A stretch of 64,000 nucleotides of DNA from Undaria pinnatifida (GCA_012845835.1 JABAKD010000021.1:1961685-2025684), one strand, 5' to 3'. Positions 1 to 13,003 are shown, numbered from the stretch's first letter. Notes: generated by a model not told the origin, from the sequence alone. A program made the numbers and translations.

Positions 1-1299
1 GGGCTGTCGTAAGCAGCCTCTGGATGGTCTTGCTCCCTGTTGCTCCTGTGTACATGCAGGTTTCGCCACTGTCGTGTAGAGTGGAGGTCAGTAACGAAGA
101 TATATCGCTTCTAAAACAGCTCGGGATCAACGCGTCGCAGTCAGCCACGGTCCAGCGCGTTGCCCTCCCCGGGCACGGTTCCAAATTCACATCATCAGTT
201 AGTTTAATGAGATAATCCATGCTCATGGTCGGCTTGCTCGCGTGGCCCACCTCATTCGAGGGACTTGGTTGCGCAGTGGGTGCGGATTAAATAGAAGTTC
301 CAGTAGGTGTTGCATTAATGCGGAGTACATCCAGGTAGATTACCACAATCAAGACATATGAGTCAATATCGGCCAGAAGGCGCCCGCAAAAAAACAGAAA
401 ATAAAAGTCGGCCATACCGAGACTAAATTAGAGTGGGCGTATTCCATCGGAATCAACTCCGAATCTACCATGCCGTATAGCAAGCATGTTTCAAGAGGGG
501 TGGCCTCCATTCTGACAACATACCATTATCCAATCGAAAGAAATCATTTCCCAATAATATCCTATAACGCTCGTACTAACGTGAATCATTAATCATTTTT
601 CCGTATATTCCATGAAAGTACTGCTGCATCACAGACAGGCTGGTTGCAAGTCTTGGACCTTTCATACCCCCCACCTAAGTCTTGATTGTAATATATGTCA
701 ATACTCTTTGTGTTCGAGCTGACACCGTGTTGCCGGTTCTGCGTCTATCGTGGAATAGTGCTGCACGGCTGTCGGAGGGTGTTGCCGTCACACCGCGGAG
801 ACGTCTAACGCAGCCCAAAGTAATTCCATTGACAGCTTAATAGACGGAAGCCGAAGGATCGTGGGTGTGACCGTGCTAATTTGTTTGTAAAAAGCTAGCG
901 AGATATATTGCGCTTCAGAGCCAGCAACAGCGCAGGAACCCTGGCAAACGGGGCGATAAGCAATAAAACAGCGTGAATACTTAACAAACAATAGAACTTT
1001 AACAGATTAGGGAACGGCCTGCTGGTTTCGAAGAGAAAGTGGTAATCACTAGTCTAGGACAAGCAAAACCGAGTCGAATATAGTTCTATATAGGCCGAAT
1101 ATAAAGCTTTTGTATGGCTGATCCTCAATTAGTATGATCAACCACGGACGACTCCCACAACATCGGACAAGAACCATAATTCGTTCACAATTTTGCCGTT
1201 CGCCCACAGAGCGAGATAGGGATCACAGTGTTCGTCTGCAGCTGATTGCTTTTTCCTGATCTGCGATACATCTTTTTCACGCGTGAACAAGGCTGAGGT
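1..1299. other. unassigned sequence
   Basis: I see no supported gene, RNA or mobile element. Open frames are under 70 codons and look like chance. The sequence has mixed composition without tandem structure. Confidence 0.5.
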
Positions 1300-2460
1300 A
1301 CAGACCAAGACTACGGTGGGGAGAATATCCTGATTTTCAACTGCCTGATTCGGGCCACTCGCACGAGTGACTCTGTATCTCTCCCTGACAAAACGACTGT
1401 TATCGTCTTTTCGGGTGTAGCCTATGTAACGATCCCACTGCGAGGATGCACATCACAAAATTACAAACGCACAAAAGCCTAAGGCTGTAAGGAATAATAG
1501 GGGAGTCACTCGCCCGAGTGACCTCGAGCCACTGCAAAAGGACCCTCCTCTACCGTAGCCTTGGTCTAAGGAGGGATGCTACGACATACCTTCCCTCATT
1601 TTCACATCTCTGGGTTTGAGTGATTCGCTCGAGTGACTCTCTACCTCACGGGCATTTTTTGTGTAGTCGTTTGTTTTGGGCGCAGCGTAGCTTACCATTC
1701 CACATTGCGGACTTATGTTAAGGAATTTGTGGAGTATTAGTCAGTTTGACCACACTTTGCACAAGGTTAACCAATAGCTTACCCAAACTAAGCCTGACAA
1801 CCCTCTCCCCCCCTCAAACGGCGGGATACTAGGTCGGCTGGATATACGGGCTGTCCTGTCATTTACCTAAGCCGTTTCATTCCTGGGGATACCGGGCAAA
1901 GTATTTTTAAAGTTCGACATGAGGTCAGTGTGAAAAGGTATAAACTCTATTTTGGTGGATGTTGGGTTAGGTCCACGTCCCAAAACACCCATGGCCTGTC
2001 GAGACGACGCCATCTGTTAAGGCTATAGGTGGGGACACGGAGTGCCCCCAGCAGGTCTACCAATTGAGCAGGTCCTCGGAGAGTACTCACTTTATTTTTC
2101 GTCGTAGAGACGTTGTTTCATTCGATCCCAACAGAGCCCCGAATAGCTTCTGAGATCGGAGTCACGTGCATCCGACCTATTTCCTAATCTTCTCAAAAAA
2201 TAGAACACCAACCTTATCATACGAAACCCATCTAAACGATATCAAATTCGTATAATTACAGGCCTTTCGAGGCCGTGTCTTAACACTTACACAGCAAATT
2301 TATACGATGTCATGAAAGAAGTTCTGACCAGAAAAGAGCAAGGGTGTCACTCGCGCAAGGGACCCAGATCCACCCTAAAAACAATTCCAAAAAGAGACCC
2401 CGGACCTTGGTCGTCACATTTGGGCCCGCAGCCCTGCATGGCGACACGTTTTGCCTAACC
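1300..2460. repeat. REP-5 palindrome cluster, copy 1
   Basis: This stretch holds four near-palindromes built on TCACTCGCGCGAGTGA: 1354-1371, 1505-1522, 1618-1639 and 2345-2362. It also holds a motif close to CTACCGTAGCCTTGGTC near 1550 and its reverse form near 1303-1318. The same two motifs recur together at 16.5-17.3 kb and near 38.3-38.6 kb, so this looks like a dispersed non-coding repeat family. I see no coding frame and no clear element ends. Confidence 0.5.
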
Positions 2461-5302
2461 CAAGTGAACTCCGTATTTCTCCTTTTAATTGCTATACCTT
2501 GCTTTCTATTTTTATCATAGTGTCCAGGTAAAATATATTTGTCTCACAGACCATTCAAAACCATATGATACCCAAACGATCGGTAGAGAACGCTTTTGCG
2601 TTACCCCTATGAAATACGTACAAACAATACGAGCCGCAACATCGAAATCGGCGCGAGTATCCTAGATCGTGTGCATCTTGTCGTAACACCATGAGTAATC
2701 ATCTGCATTCCATACCTTGTGTTGGAGCTCTACATACGAGACTTTATATATATGGGTGGCGATCGTCTGACACCATGCTCTGCAAGAAACGTTCACGCTG
2801 ACTATCAATGACAATGCTCGTCTCAGACCTTCTTCAAGATATCGACCCTCGACGGTAAATGAACGAGATACCAAATTCCTTCTCGAAAACCAGGATTCCA
2901 TCAATTATAGTGTCGGTACGTGTGCTGAAGGCAAGCGAACACTGCCGACACATGGGGAGTCCTTAGAACGGTGGTCAAGAATATATTCGAGTGTTGGACA
3001 ACGAATCTTGTGGCGGATGCTTACCTTCAGACGATGTGGTGTGACACTTCTCTCTACTTGCACAAGTTTTTGCACGCAAAACGTGTTTCATCGTGTAAAT
3101 CATATTAAAAGCATTTGATCGGTTCATCGTGACGATTACACAAGTATTACAGGAAATGTCCGACTTGCATCTGCTAGTGGTATGTCAGTAGGTGCATCGG
3201 GTGACGCCCGACATGATTGCCAACTTGATTATGGTTCTTCCACACCGAAGGACGACCTCTGAACTTTTTCATGACATGCTTAACATTCTTGTCCGAGGTA
3301 TGTAGGGCGTCGTTGCACTTTGAGCGTGTGCCATACCCTTTGGTCAAGGTTCGCACGAGCGGTTCTCAACGATGCTAAACCCCAACAGAACCTGGAAAAA
3401 ATCCCTTGTACTTCTGGTTGGGGCGGCCTCCTCAGATTCATTCTGTCAACCGTTTTGAATACCGAAAAATTACCTATTACTGTTGAATCTTGCAGCTAGC
3501 TGCCATAGGGATGATAGCCGCCGATCTCTTCGGAACACGCCGCTCCTTGTTGTGCTCAAAGGGTTACATCAAAGAGGGGGGGACATATCACCAGTTAAAG
3601 ATGGGAACTACTTGCATTTGGGAAGGCCCATAACCAGAAAATGCTGCCGTTTGTTTCACGCGGACGTAGTTTCTGCTCATGGCACGTGTCGTCAAGCGTC
3701 CCCTTTATCATTGACATCATCCTCCTGCGATCCCTGGAGCATTTGGGATTGAACTATCTCCTGGTCTTACAGGTCAGTAATCTTGGATGATGGAGGAAGA
3801 GGAAAATTGCAATGCTCAGCGAGGTAGGCGCTTTCCTAGGCAGATGCGGAATGCGTGTGCCCAGTACAATATTACATTTTGATGTTTGGCTACGATAATG
3901 CAAAGATGGAGGCACGTTTCAATGGATGCGTGTCAACAAGTACTCGTTCTTTGCGTGAAAGCTAAAAGGTCCATCAGAATAGTTTCGCGGCGTTCACTCT
4001 GCCTGCACTGTATTCGCACCGGACGCTTGCTACTACACAAACCACACGTTTTCACTCAACCATCTCTTCCTGACTAGACTCCTCTTAAATTGGATCATTA
4101 TGCGACAATTTAAATGCCCTACGTGTGGGTTCTGCCATACTATACGCCACCAATAAGGTTATTTCCAATATTGTCAATTTACCGTTTTCTTGTGTGCAAA
4201 AAGAAAGAATATCTCGGTGAAGTTTAAGGCTCCTCACGTGACGAGCCTTCGAAACGTTGAGCACACCCCCATTGTCCATAGCATATAATCAGCCTTTCAC
4301 CTCATATTCCCGATACCTCCCCTCAGCCTCCGACATGGAACAAGGGAGGACCGAAGAAGGGGCCAGCAATACCTGGATGCGGCAACGTCTGTCCGATTCT
4401 GTATACCTCTGGGCGTGCGGCGAGAAGGCGACCAATGAAGACGGCGATCCGAAGCTATCCGACATGCTCATCGGTTGGATAATCCTCTTCGTGAGTGAGT
4501 GCATGTTTTTGTTTACTAGTAGTGAGTACACGGGGCTTTCTCGACCATTCACAGGGAAACGTGTAAAAACGGAGGATAGGAGCATGAAGACTTGCTGAAT
4601 TTCTTTGCTTGAAGAAATCTAGACTTCATCCTGAGAACCATATATGGGCACGTCGTATTCAACGCCGATAAACAGGCCTGTGGGTTAGCTCCCTAAAGAA
4701 AGATGTTGAGAAAATGTACATCGAATCCAAATATGTAGAGGTAAGCCCCTCAAGTGAGAACCTGCATCAGTAACAAATGCTTCGCTGCAAACGTGCAACT
4801 CCCACGCGGAATGGTACAAGCTCTCATGTTTCTGGGCAGTAGTTGGTCGTAAAACGGAAGGGATATATGCTATCGCTACGGTGGTGGAGCGATACCCATC
4901 TGTTCACTACTACTGGGGTTGAGCTACGTACGTGTCCGAGTGACTTTGTACCCAAACGAAATACAGATTTCGGGACGTTTGGCGCGACGTAGTGAAACAG
5001 TATTCAGTGGATTCGCATTTTTTAAACTGAAAGCGGCATGGAAGCTTTTGATCGCAAAAAGAATACAGGGGTCATTCCCATGAGATACCATGATCCACTG
5101 ATCCAAGAGGGTCTGTACTCTCCTTCTTCAGCCACGGTCAATTATCTAAATTATAACCGTCGTTCTTTGGCGGCAATTCGTGTTGTCAAACCCCACAAGA
5201 CAAGTTTGTATGGTCAACCACAACAAATTCGTAGGGGGCTTTCACGACTCGACCTCCTACTTATTTACTTGCAACGAAATTTGGTGTTCTGTCCGTGTCG
5301 GC
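2461..5302. other. unassigned sequence with weak open frames
   Basis: Open frames at 2662-2904 (-), 3174-3356 (-), 3483-3752 (+) and 4257-4598 (+) show no family I recognise. The 4257-4598 frame is followed inside by a splice-donor-like GTGAGTG near 4492 and is preceded by a CAG near 4291, so it could be an exon. Frames of similar length lie on the opposite strand, which weakens this. Nothing else is supported. Confidence 0.3.
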
Positions 5303-5520
5303 CGCTCGTGCTATCTTAGCTGTGCACCACACTTTTTTCTGATGTTCCTCCGTTTGTGAACTTTAAGAAACTTCTACCCAAAACTGATTTGTTGAGAAAA
5401 ATTGACCAGCTTCTTCGCGGATGAAACACCCCATGTCTTAGGTACACAACGAAAAACACGCAAAAAAATGCCTTTTTTTCACGACGATTTTGGGTTAAGA
5501 AAAAAAACAGCGAAAACGCG
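5303..5520 (+). repeat. REP-4 dispersed repeat, copy 1
   Basis: Roughly 215 bases align with 53044-53225. Shared landmarks in order are GTGCTA, GTGCACCAC, CCCAAAAACT/CCCAAAACTG, GATGAAAAACCCCATG (one copy has GATGAAACACCCCATG), ACACAACGAA and TTTTGGGTTAAG. The copy at 53 kb interrupts a LINE frame, which shows that this sequence is mobile. No inverted ends or coding frame were identified. Confidence 0.55.
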
Positions 5521-6191
5521 CCACTTCTACAGTCGCCTTTGACAATGGCCCTCGCGTTCAGACGTGCTCTCTTGTTCCTCACCATTTTGCTATTTTTGTT
5601 CCCGATCTCCTGGTATAGATACGATTGCGTTCAATTCTCCTGTCGCACGCGTGTTGCCAACCGCTGGTTCAGTTTGGGTTACTTGATGGTAAATTCGATG
5701 ATTATATACCCACATACACTGCATCCATACCTCAGAGAACAGACCTGGTGGCCACCCTTGGTGCAATCTCCACGTGAAAAGGTGACGAGTTTGCGTTGTT
5801 AGTCATTTTTTGGGTTAATCGCCCTTTCGCCTACTCTCCTCGAAGAAGACTTCAGTTTTACGCTCGCTATCCGGCATGCCCATGCCATGGGCTCTTTGCA
5901 CATGCGGTCATTTTCATCAATAACCTGAAGTAGGACTGGTAAATGCCATCTATCATATTCGTCATGCGCAGATTACTTATGGCATAGACTAAAATGGCGC
6001 CCCTTTTATCGTTCAATTCGACAGCCGCAGTGTCATCTTCGTGTCTACGGTCGATTTTAGAACCCTTTTTTGTTCGGACTAGTTACGGCCTCTATGCCAT
6101 ATATATAGTGACGACTGTGGTCTTCAAGGGTGAAGTATGTACTCCGTATCGCTACGCGGCGTGTTTGAAACAAACGGTAGTCATTCATAAC
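5521..6191. other. unassigned sequence
   Basis: Two plus-strand open frames (5539-5802, 5994-6281) resemble nothing I know and overlap frames on the other strand. No repeat structure was seen. Confidence 0.4.
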
Positions 6192-6932
6192 AAGCTACTT
6201 GCATTAAGAACTTTGAATCGTAACTTGACCTGTGGGGGGAAGAAAACCAAGCAAATAATATTCTTGGTTAAAGTAGGGTGATGCCCCAGTTTGCGAGATG
6301 AAGAAAACACAGTAGAATCCCACTTAAAAAAATGAACAAACGACCAAGTAGCCAGGACATCAATAAACCGAAGCACACAGAGTCCACCACAGGGCATCCC
6401 AGACGAACCAGACGGCATCCACAACACTCACGCACTCTCTGAAATAGGCGGCCAGGTTCCTAAAGGACGCTTTGCGGGATTGCCCACTGCAGACAGGCAG
6501 ACGCGTCATCGAGAGTGCCCGAAGAGGCGCAAAGTTTGACCTTTGCTACGAACACGTAACACCCAGCAAACGATTTTCTAAATCAGAAAGCTCGTCTCAC
6601 GTTCGTTGGAGACCGAAGAGCTGTGGCCCACACACAAACGCAACGCGCCACAAAATCTCCACCCACGCCAACGCCACAGGTGCGGAATATTCTCCCGGCC
6701 CTACCCCTGGCCTGCAGCGAAGCCTGTTTGCAGCCCACCAACAGCAGCAGTAGAGTGGCCTTTCGGCGGTTATAAATATTTAGCAGTCTGTTGAAGAATC
6801 AAAATGCCACACCCGTACATGACAACCCACGGACTGTTTGAATTTGGAAAGCTCGGATATCGGAAGACAGGACGACACCAAGCAAGACAGACCAGAAATA
6901 CGGTGCGTCTTCTTTAAGGGAAACAGGCTCAC
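6192..6932 (+). repeat. REP-2 long dispersed repeat, copy 1
   Basis: About 740 bases align from end to end with 12271-13003 at roughly three quarters identity by eye. Shared blocks include GCTACTTGCATTA, GGGATTGCCCAC, GCTACGAACACGTAACA, CTCGTCTCACGTTCGTTGGA, GGCCCTACCCCTGGCCTGCA and GACAGGACGACACCAAGCAA. Short plus-strand frames (6472-6753, 6606-6794) are not conserved as proteins, so I treat it as non-coding. The two copies lie on either side of the membrane-protein gene, 6.1 kb apart in the same direction. Confidence 0.7.
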
Positions 6933-7890
6933 CCCGAGTAGGATCAACTTGGAGTCTGGGTCGCCTATATGTGGCACGTCTTGCCCATCCGAGTGAACAT
7001 CGTTTCCATCAGATTGATCTGTCTGTGTGTCAGCTTTGACGGGGGAGATGTAGCAGTTTACGCCCCGAACAATGACTTCGAAGAGGCATTCGTTTGCACA
7101 AACAACCCGACCGAGCTCTTATGCCTTAGTACCTGTAGCCCAAAACATGCAGTATGTACTCGTGAAATTGCTTCACTACCCGGTAGTTCCTTATATGAGG
7201 AGCTCAGTTGGCAAGGGAAGTTTTGGCGCACAAACTGTGCGATGACTCGAACATTTATCCGAAGTTAAATCCTTACGTGAAATCCAATAGAGCAAGCTAT
7301 CGAGAAGCGAAAAACAAAAAACCATAATTGGGGGAGTGATATCGCTTGTATAGTTAGCTTAACAACGAGTTATGATTAGTCAGTCGAGCCCCGCGTACGA
7401 CGCCAGTCTTAGATCTAGTGGTACTGGGTAGATATGGACCTACAGACAGACTATATATAGTTGTGCAGAGGTGCATGCTGGCTTGGTCTTGGTTACTCAC
7501 GCGAAGGTTTCTTGCTATCCCTCGATACCTTCTGACAGACGGGGCAGGGCGGAGCCGTTCGTGCATGCATGCAGCGATAACGGCTGCCAGCAATAAAGAG
7601 AACCCCCTCGGAGTAGAGGGAATGCCAAGACATAGCCTAGGCTTCAACTTACAACGTGCCACGAGTTCAAATCTCGCGGTGAGCCCGGTTTAGTTTGCAG
7701 CATATTATCCACGGTTTCGGATTTAACTCCCCTTTGGGTTCGAGCTTTATATGTTATCCCATACGTGCTATTTCTAATATGCTTAGTCTAGTCTAATACT
7801 TCTTTCTTTTTCCCATTTGTCACCTATATACGTGTCGGCTTAAGGAGTAAATGCTATATGTTAGGATGTTAGGCATATTTTAAAAATAAA
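6933..7890. other. unassigned sequence
   Basis: Open frames on both strands at 7354-7693 cover each other and cannot be told apart. No family resemblance was seen. The 3' part is A/T-rich and leads into a REP-1 copy. Confidence 0.4.
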
Positions 7891-8131
7891 AATACACTGT
7901 CGCTCTGAGATCGAATATTTGGTCGAAACTCATCATTGCAAGCTGTGTGTGATACTCCGATCGCGCGTATTACGGGTTGTGTGTCCTCTCTAAGGATATA
8001 GGTCGGCTACTCCCCTCGCAACTACAGTGTAGCTCTCAGTCAACAGGGTGATATTAGCAGACTGTGCGCGGAATCTATAAAACCTGTTTCTGAGGCGGAC
8101 AAAATCTGACAGCTGTGGAAGGAAATGTATA
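7891..8131 (+). repeat. REP-1 element, short form
   Basis: This is a 240-base copy of the most abundant repeat in the window. It starts ATACACT, contains GCAAGCTGTGTGTGATACTC, GGATATAGGTCGG, CAACTACAGTGTAGCT and GACAAAATCTGACAGCTGTG, and ends at GGAAATGTATA. The two ends share an inverted AGCTGTnAGAT core in better copies (for example 31045 and 55157), which suggests a miniature inverted-repeat element. A/T-rich sequence flanks it. Confidence 0.75.
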
Positions 8132-9162
8132 CAGGATACTGCTCGTTGCCTGTTGAACTACTGGTACTCCCCCGCTGCTATTCGTGTTTATATATATATG
8201 AACACGAACATATGACTTACGCGACAGCTACTGCTGTCACGAACAAGTTTATAACTTAGGTAAAGAGACCTTCATCAATCAAGGAGATCGAGGAACCCGG
8301 GCATGCCTTTCGTTTACCGTAGTCTTTTACGAGTACGTGCACATTTTTTGCGTTTCTAGTTTCCTCTACACAACGGATAGTCGTAGTTCCCTCCTCGGCA
8401 TGCCCCCTGAGATTATCGAGGAAGCACCGCTTCGAGATCAAGCGTCTTCTGCACGAAGACCATGGTTTGTTGCCGTCCATGTGCCACGTGCGCGGTGACC
8501 AACGGAAGGCCCCTGCTGTCCCACTGTCGTAGCGTTGGCCGCCGGAGGGGCAAGGGGACCAGTTTTGTTGAGATGTCATCCGCGGGAAACGAGAGCAGAA
8601 TCTTTTGGAAGCGATGCCAGGCCGAAAAAAAAAAACATGTTCGATTGGATAGCAAGAACACTACTAGCCGACGACGCTACTTGTGTGGTGGCTATGTGAG
8701 ACTGAGAGTATCCCTGCAGACCTGACTTCTAAGCAAGCACTTGGTGTTACTCACCCTCTTGAAGCAAAAAATTAGGAGAGAAGCAGTTTTTCTATCCCCA
8801 GAGCCGTGATGGCCTCTGACGATGGGGGCTCTCGCTCGTCCCTTCGCATGATTATCTAGAATATTTAACGCAATGGTAGCAATACGAAGACGGATCATGT
8901 CCCGATTTGGACAATAATACCGACCTCCCAAGGCCTTGCCGTAACAGTCCTACTCATACAGCGACAATAATGCAATCGCCAATCATATAGTCCATAAATT
9001 GCATGTGTTGCACGACTGCCCGTGTATCTCAAATTTCCAAAATGTTTATCGTCAGTCCGCCATCAACATGGAGCGGCCAGCCCTCACCCCCAGTAGATAA
9101 TTTGTTGTGAAACATAAATTAAATATAGCACGCGCGGACGACGCCGACTTCATTTTGTGCAG
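8132..9162. other. unassigned sequence upstream of the membrane gene
   Basis: Minus-strand frames at 8256-8579 and 8413-8661 and a plus frame at 8462-8725 overlap and show no family. The sequence before 9163 ends in a pyrimidine-rich TTCATTTTGTGCAG, which fits a 3' splice site. Upstream exons of the next gene could therefore lie here, but I could not pick one. Confidence 0.35.
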
Positions 9163-11010
9163 ATGCAGGGGTTCGCCTACGCCATGCTCATATTCTTGGC
9201 TATTGCCACGCCAAGCTCAGCCCCCAAAAGCTCTGCCAAGGAGAGTGACGAGTCTGGCTACCTGTTGCCATCAGTCACTGGAGCCATGTACCTGCTCGTT
9301 GCGTCTACCGCCCATGATTTCAGAGCTGGCTTCTCGTTGTTGGTGGATGGTGACTGTGCTGCCCATCGCTCTTTCGGCATTGGACTCCTAGTCGTGTATG
9401 GGATCATGATTAGCGCGGCCTTGACGGTGCTGGTGTCGACGTCAAACGACAGCGCCTCTGTTGTGCTTAATGCGGTCACGGTCCTCTTCGTCGCTGATCT
9501 GGTAAGTGGGGCATCGTGTGACATGCCCCCTAGCGCATGACGTTTGACCGTACTACTGTCCAGTAGTGGACGATTCCACGTCGACACGGAAAATGTCGCT
9601 TTGCCTCATCAGGCTTTGGGTTCGTCAACTAGTAGCCAAGCAAGGAACGAGACCTCCAGGTAGAAACAGAGTAAACGACATGCACATAAGTTAGGAGCCA
9701 CAATCGTAATCGCTTGTACTATAGGACCAAAATATGACAAGATATACACTCGTGTCGGCCAATCAGGTGGTCCATCTTGAACAGACAGGCGTATACATAT
9801 TTATTCGAAATCAAAGTGTCCAACTGGCCCACAGTAAACAACAAAACCCCGGTCGGTGTAAAAGTAGTATGAACCAATGGTTCCAATGTCACGCTCGAGC
9901 GGTGTAAACCCAATACAAACTTCCAATATCGACGAGAGCGTTTGTCGTTTCTTCTCATTCTGCTGACCGTGATCCCAGGACGAGAAGGTGCTCCAGCTCC
10001 TGTTGACCGTTCCACAAAAATGGCGTTTTTTTTGGGCGCTAGAGTCTATCGGGATTAGCTTTTCTCTGGCGGTGGCAGCGATCTTCTACATCGGGGAATC
10101 GTCTTCCTTGCTGCAGGAAAGCAACAATGCTATTCAATTTATACCCACATGGTTTGTTTGGGGGGTCAACCCTGTTGCCGTTACGGTGTCCTCATACCTA
10201 CTGAGCTCCGCCGTACAATCAGTTTGCGATTATTTTGGCGAAGCATACCAAGGGTTGGAAAACCCAACTGCGACAGCTATTGTCAAGCGAGCTTTCGCGG
10301 ATTTAGTCGGTTACAGCAACACTGCGAAAGAACAATTAATCGCCGAGCCTTGTTTTTATGCCTTGTTAGCCATTTGGGTTGCACAGGTGGTACCCAACGG
10401 CCACGAGTTGTGGGAAAACGATACGTTCCCTCTCGCTATCACCTTTGCCCCAACTACAACAGCGCCCACAGACGAGAGTTTCGGAGTAGTAGTAACCGAT
10501 CGAAAGACGGTTTTTCTGTGTATGAACGCCGTGCTGGTTGCGGGGTTGGCTATGATGGCATGTCGTGTGCTTCCGTTTAGAAGGCAGGCAGATTGCGTCA
10601 ATCCGGAACACATATCTTCGTTGGACGCAGTCACGCCCAACAATAGGTCGGGCAGTCTTGCAGATTCTCGCGTGCCTTCCCTGTTGGTCGGGTGGGGATT
10701 TGGGTACTGGGTGGCATCCCTGCTATACGTGCTGCTTCTCTCTTGGCACGGAGGTGGCTGGACCAACACTCCGATTATATTAACTATAGCCGGGTACATA
10801 ATTTTGCCGTGTTTCGCATTTGTTTGTGTTTTCATGGTGTGCGACACTGACTTTCTGGGAGCGGGATTCGGAGCCTTTGTCGGGCCTGCCGTTAGCAGGT
10901 TGAAAAACAGGCGTACGGCTGAATACTGGGTAATGGCGTCAATACTTCGCGACATCCTCCTTATATGGATTAATTTTTGTGATTCCATCAAGTCGGAACT
11001 CCTCCACTGA
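9163..11010 (+). CDS. multi-pass membrane protein, two exons, unknown family
   Basis: Exon 1 (9163-9501) and exon 2 (9979-11010) are joined across an intron that begins GTAAGT at 9502 and ends CCCAG at 9978. Both frames stay open and the phase is 0, giving about 456 residues with a TGA-type stop after LLH. The junction reads VADL then DEKV. The start is hydrophobic (YAMLIFLAIATPSSA) and fits a signal peptide or first membrane segment. Further hydrophobic spans follow: FGIGLLVVYGIMISA, SVVLNAVTVLFV, ISFSLAVAAIFYI, CFYALLAIWVAQVV, CMNAVLVAGLAMMA, FGYWVASLLYVLLL and IILPCFAFVCVFMV. That is roughly eight to ten in all, with a long polar loop near TTTAPTDESF. ATG 9163 directly follows a possible AG acceptor, so this could instead be an internal exon of a longer gene. 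I do not recognise the family. Transport or sensing would be a guess. It is the best-supported host gene here. Confidence 0.7.
9502..9978 (+). other. intron of the membrane-protein gene
   Basis: This 477-base intron has donor G|GTAAGT and acceptor GATCCCAG|G. Reading through it would hit a stop soon after the donor (TGA at about 9538). Splicing keeps the membrane-segment pattern continuous and phase 0 on both sides. Confidence 0.7.
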
Positions 11011-12270
11011 ACGGTCTTGTGGTTCACGGCGTGTAATATAATTAACCTATGGTGGCGGCGTTTAGGGATCAAATATAAGTATTTTCTTGTGTATATATTA
11101 CCTTATGTTGTTGTGATATATATTTTTTACATATTCACCGTGGCATCGGAATTCCACTGTTAGGATCCCTGTGCCAACAACACAGGTAATCTGGTCTGTC
11201 TTTGTGCGCGGTACTGAGAAAATGTAGGATGTGGCGACTTTGAGGTAGCTATCGTGGGCCTACCCCCCCCCCCCCCCCTCCCCACCCCCCCGACTCGGTG
11301 AGCTACCAATGGGGCATGCCCGTGCAGAAAACAGAGTGGGCGTGAACAGTCCGCATGAAGACCGACAAAGGCAAGAAATAGTTAACACCGGAGTGCCTCG
11401 TAGATGCCGCGTTATGCTGTTCATTTTTTCTTGAAGTTTAAGTTCAAACCACAGAAGAGTAGAGTGGATAGATACGTGTTTTATTTCCATATCGAGCTTC
11501 GTGAGTCGTCTTTGCGAGAAGAAGCCGACCCGGAGTTGTACGTTGCCCCGGACGGTGTCACCGCACGTCGTGTTCTGCTTCAAAGGGAATTTTTGCTGGA
11601 GGACTTACGAAATCATTTTCAGCGATTCATTTACGTAACAGAGATCGCCGAAAATGCCCCATGTACGTCGTGTATTGACGGCGAAGTTATCTCACGGTGT
11701 AGGCGTTGCATTGTTCGGCGAAGACATTTGTGATTGGTTGATCTCCTCAGACGAGTATCTACCAGTTCGCCTGAAACGCTCAAAATCGATTTGTGTTGTA
11801 TGACTAGCGAATAGACGTGTTTGTCGGATTGCGCGACGGGAACGATTGCCTTCGAAGACACGTTTCGGGTGAGAGGTTAATGCTGATGTTGTGGTTCCTC
11901 ATCTTAGAAGTTCAGAAAAAAATCCGTTTCACCCGCCCACCGTTTGATGACCCTGCGCGGCATGTCACGTTGGTGTCTTACGTTGACCAGGACGACCTTG
12001 GCCGATGTCGGGTTTTGAGCCTCGCCCTATTACCGTGTTGTGGCTGCTATTATTACCGTGTTGTGGCTGCTATCGCGTTAGTCAGGTGACGCGTGGCGGG
12101 ATTCGCGGACTGGTGCCCGTGCGTATTGGGTGGGCATTTCCGCACATCGCACGAAGTGTGGATTGAATCCCTTGCTGGTTCAAAGTGGCTAAGGCTAGCG
12201 AAGGGGGCTACTTCCGTTTACACTGCCGGCGTAATTCTGCATATATATACACACTTTTCATTGGGCTACT
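11011..12270. other. unassigned sequence with a C run and a small tandem repeat
   Basis: The stretch contains a 16-base C run at 11263-11278, a 109-codon plus frame at 11404-11733 with no family I know, and a tandem duplication of about 23 bases (ACCGTGTTGTGGCTGCTATT) at 12031-12076. The 11404 frame begins with ATG and is rich in Arg, Glu and aromatic residues. It could be a real exon or chance. Confidence 0.35.
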
Positions 12271-13003
12271 TGCATTAACGATTTTGAGTCGCGATCTGGC
12301 CTGTGTCGGGGAGAAAATCAAGAAAAAAACAACTTGGTTGATGTAGGGTGATGGCTCAGTTTGCGAGGAAAACAAAAAGTGGTAGAATCTTCAATGAACA
12401 AAATTGGACAAACGACCAGGCAGCCAGGACACCAACGCGCAAAGGCACACAGCGTCTATCACAGCGCATCCACAACATTCAAGCACCATTCCGTTGAGGC
12501 TTCCAGGTTCAGAGAGGACGCTCTGTGGGATTGCCCACGGCAGACAGGCTGACGCGTCGTCAAGAGTGCCCGAAACGGCCCAAATTTAGCGTTTGCTACG
12601 AACACGTAACAGCCAGCAAACCAATTTCGGAAAAGCAAATTTCGTAATAAGAAGGCTCGTCTCACGTTCGTTGGAGATCCACAAGTTGTGGCCCACTCAC
12701 AAATACAACGCGACTCAAACGAGCAATCCGCGCCAACTCCACAGATGCGGAAGACTTTCCTGGCCCTACCCCTGGCCTGCAGCAAATCCTGTTTACATGC
12801 AACCTACAGCAGTAGATAGATGTTGTTGTTTTTCGTCGGTTTTTGAATTTTGGGCAGTCTGGTCAAGAACAAGAAAACCACATCCGTACATGAAAACTCG
12901 CGAACAGTTTAAATTTCAAAAAAGCTCTGAGGTTCGAAGACAGGACGACACCAAGCAAGGCCGACAGTCGACACGGTGCGTCTTTCTTCGCCCGGAAGCA
13001 GCC
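12271..13003 (+). repeat. REP-2 long dispersed repeat, copy 2
   Basis: This is the partner of 6192-6932 in the same orientation. The same landmarks occur in order, with scattered substitutions and small gaps. The plus frame at 12593-13018 is not matched by an equivalent frame in copy 1. No LTR-like TG/CA ends, primer site or target duplication were seen, so I do not call the pair LTRs. Confidence 0.65.

Noticed and set aside
6192-13003. REP-2 pair as LTRs of a retrotransposon
   Set aside because: There are no TG/CA ends, no primer site or purine tract, no target duplication and no retroelement coding between the copies.
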